Assembly (NCBI RefSeq): GCF_050717635.1
Contig: NZ_JBOITO010000020.1
Location: 62,001-126,000, forward strand
Direction of reading: 5' to 3'
Source of the DNA: Clostridium_AD sp050717635
Lineage (GTDB): Bacteria; Bacillota; Clostridia; Clostridiales; Clostridiaceae
Length of the DNA: 64,000 bases
In this document: one piece after another, positions 63,142 through 64,000 of the stretch
Layout of the letters: each line of letters opens with the position of its first letter
Position numbering within the stretch: the stretch's first letter is position 1
Notes under the pieces: generated by a model
The model's database searches: none
Told to the model about the DNA's origin: nothing
The model's input: only the letters and a program-made list of their open reading frames with translations
Made by a program: the position numbers and the translations under genes

Positions 63142-63588
63142 TTAAATACCTACGGCAAACGTGATTTCAGCTTCTGCCGCCTTTTCTCCATTTACTGAAG
63201 CTACTGCCTTTCCAATTCCAACAGGTCCCTTCATTTTGATTATTTCTACTTCAAGTTTTAGTACGTCTCCTGGAACAACTTTTTTTCTAAATCTAGCTTT
63301 ATTAATACCACCAAAATAAGCAATTTTACCTTTGTAATCATCCATACTCAGAAGTGCTACCGCTCCAACCTGTGCAAGTGCCTCTATAATTATTACTCCT
63401 GGAACTACTGGTTCCGTTGGAAAATGACCCTGAAAAAAATACTCATTCATAGTTATATTTTTATATCCTACAGCTCTTTTTCCTGGTTCTAATTCCTCCA
63501 CCTTATCCACAAATAGAAATGGATATCTATGAGGAATAATCTCTTGAATTTGTTTTATATTTAAAGCAGTATTTTTTATATTTTCCAT
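63142..63588 (-). CDS. fabZ: 3-hydroxyacyl-ACP dehydratase
   Basis: 148 residues from ATG 63588 (GGTGGAG upstream). The hot-dog fold active site is H55 in FQGHFPTEPVVPG and E69 in IIIEALAQVG; N-terminal IPHRYPFLFVDKV is the standard substrate tunnel motif. Dehydrates beta-hydroxyacyl-ACP in type II fatty-acid synthesis. Lies between accB and accC, the clostridial order. Confidence 0.96.
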   Translation of the reverse strand: MENIKNTALNIKQIQEIIPHRYPFLFVDKVEELEPGKRAVGYKNITMNEYFFQGHFPTEPVVPGVIIIEALAQVGAVALLSMDDYKGKIAYFGGINKARFRKKVVPGDVLKLEVEIIKMKGPVGIGKAVASVNGEKAAEAEITFAVGI

Positions 63589-63604
63589 GTTAATGTCTCC
63601 ACCT

Positions 63605-64000
63605 TTATTTTTTGAGTATTTTGAATAACGGCTGACCATACTCTACCATATCTCCGTTTGAAACTAATACTTCTACAACTTCCCCCTCGACTTCACTTTC
63701 AATTTCATTCATAAGTTTCATAGCTTCTAAAATACAAAGAGTATCCCCCTTGTTAATTTTCGAACCAACTTTTACAAAATTGTTTGATTCGGGACCAGGA
63801 GAAGTATACATTGTTCCAACAATTGGAGATTTAACTATAACTATATTTTCCTCAAGCAATATCTTAGCTGCATTTTCTATTGTGATAGCCCTATCATTAT
63901 CTTGTTTTTCTACAGGCAACCCATTTACAGCTACATTTTCTGTATTTAATGAATCCCCAGTTACTTGTTCTACAGGTGCAACGTAACTAGTCATTTTTTC
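63605..64000 (-). CDS. accB: Biotin carboxyl carrier protein (partial)
   Basis: Carries biotin on the Lys of EAMKLMNEIESEVEGEVVEV near the C-terminus. At least 131 codons are visible; the frame is open across the right edge (GAA AAA before the in-window ATG). Family members are about 155-165 residues with a folded N-terminal helix not seen here, so the true start is probably beyond the window. It is presumably preceded by the other fab genes. The linker is Pro/Val/Glu-rich, as expected. Confidence 0.9.
   Translation of the reverse strand, partial: EKMTSYVAPVEQVTGDSLNTENVAVNGLPVEKQDNDRAITIENAAKILLEENIVIVKSPIVGTMYTSPGPESNNFVKVGSKINKGDTLCILEAMKLMNEIESEVEGEVVEVLVSNGDMVEYGQPLFKILKK

Overview
The window is low-GC DNA with Gram-positive ribosome-binding sites (AGGAGG type), frequent TTG/GTG starts and many strong stem-loop terminators. 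Its gene content points to an anaerobic endospore-former close to Clostridium sensu stricto: a GerM-type lipoprotein, a YpeB-like protein, an SASP-like micro-gene, a DUF1540 protein, a T-box leader in front of thrS, and the clostridial accB-fabZ-accC-accD-accA order. It looks like ordinary chromosome. I found no rRNA, tRNA, CRISPR array, transposase or phage block.

Layout. (1) 1-3.2 kb: a nucleoside-salvage unit, LacI regulator-deoC-pdp. (2) 3.4-8.1 kb: MarR regulator plus a heterodimeric ABC exporter. (3) 8.1-13.5 kb: a YpeB-like protein, a MarR-led operon with two tandem ArsA/Get3-type ATPases separated by a 74-residue protein, and the wreck of a HEPN/MNT (HI0074/HI0073) pair. (4) 13.5-20.9 kb: aldo/keto reductase, NhaC antiporter, a flavoprotein, a threonyl-tRNA synthetase lacking most of its TGS domain behind a T-box leader with an inserted palindrome, a frameshifted DUF2382 gene and rlmH. 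(5) 20.9-27.6 kb: TetR-ABC-2 transporter operon, SEC-C protein, and murA-yycJ-gerM. (6) 27.8-33.5 kb: DUF1540, two tandem 2H-phosphoesterase paralogues with a dimeric dUTPase, YdcZ, LysR, an intracellular-type subtilase and ferritin. (7) 33.5-41.8 kb: homoserine dehydrogenase, a five-copy 20-bp repeat, cinA, a membrane MutS-like ATPase, a 2-hydroxyacid dehydrogenase and an M16C peptidase. (8) 42-52.2 kb: an 1814-residue pseudokinase/STAND/TPR/GAF/GGDEF/GAF protein, a chagasin-like inhibitor, SEC-C methionine aminopeptidase, CapA-like protein, an HD-GYP protein and an 85-residue protein behind a LexA-type promoter. (9) 52.4-57.4 kb: secreted protein, ABC transporter and two-component system in one operon. 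(10) 57.5-64 kb: proC, SASP-like gene, degV and the acetyl-CoA carboxylase/fabZ operon, which runs off the right edge inside accB.

The most interesting points are: a textbook LexA palindrome inside a near-consensus sigma-A promoter upstream of an uncharacterised 85-residue protein; the giant signalling protein, which joins a probable pseudokinase to a c-di-GMP synthase; the doubled ArsA_HSP20 ATPase operon; the tandem 2H pair in which one copy has lost both catalytic motifs; and the rebuilt T-box leader in front of a TGS-less ThrRS. All calls come from reading the sequence and from recalled family knowledge. No database search was run.
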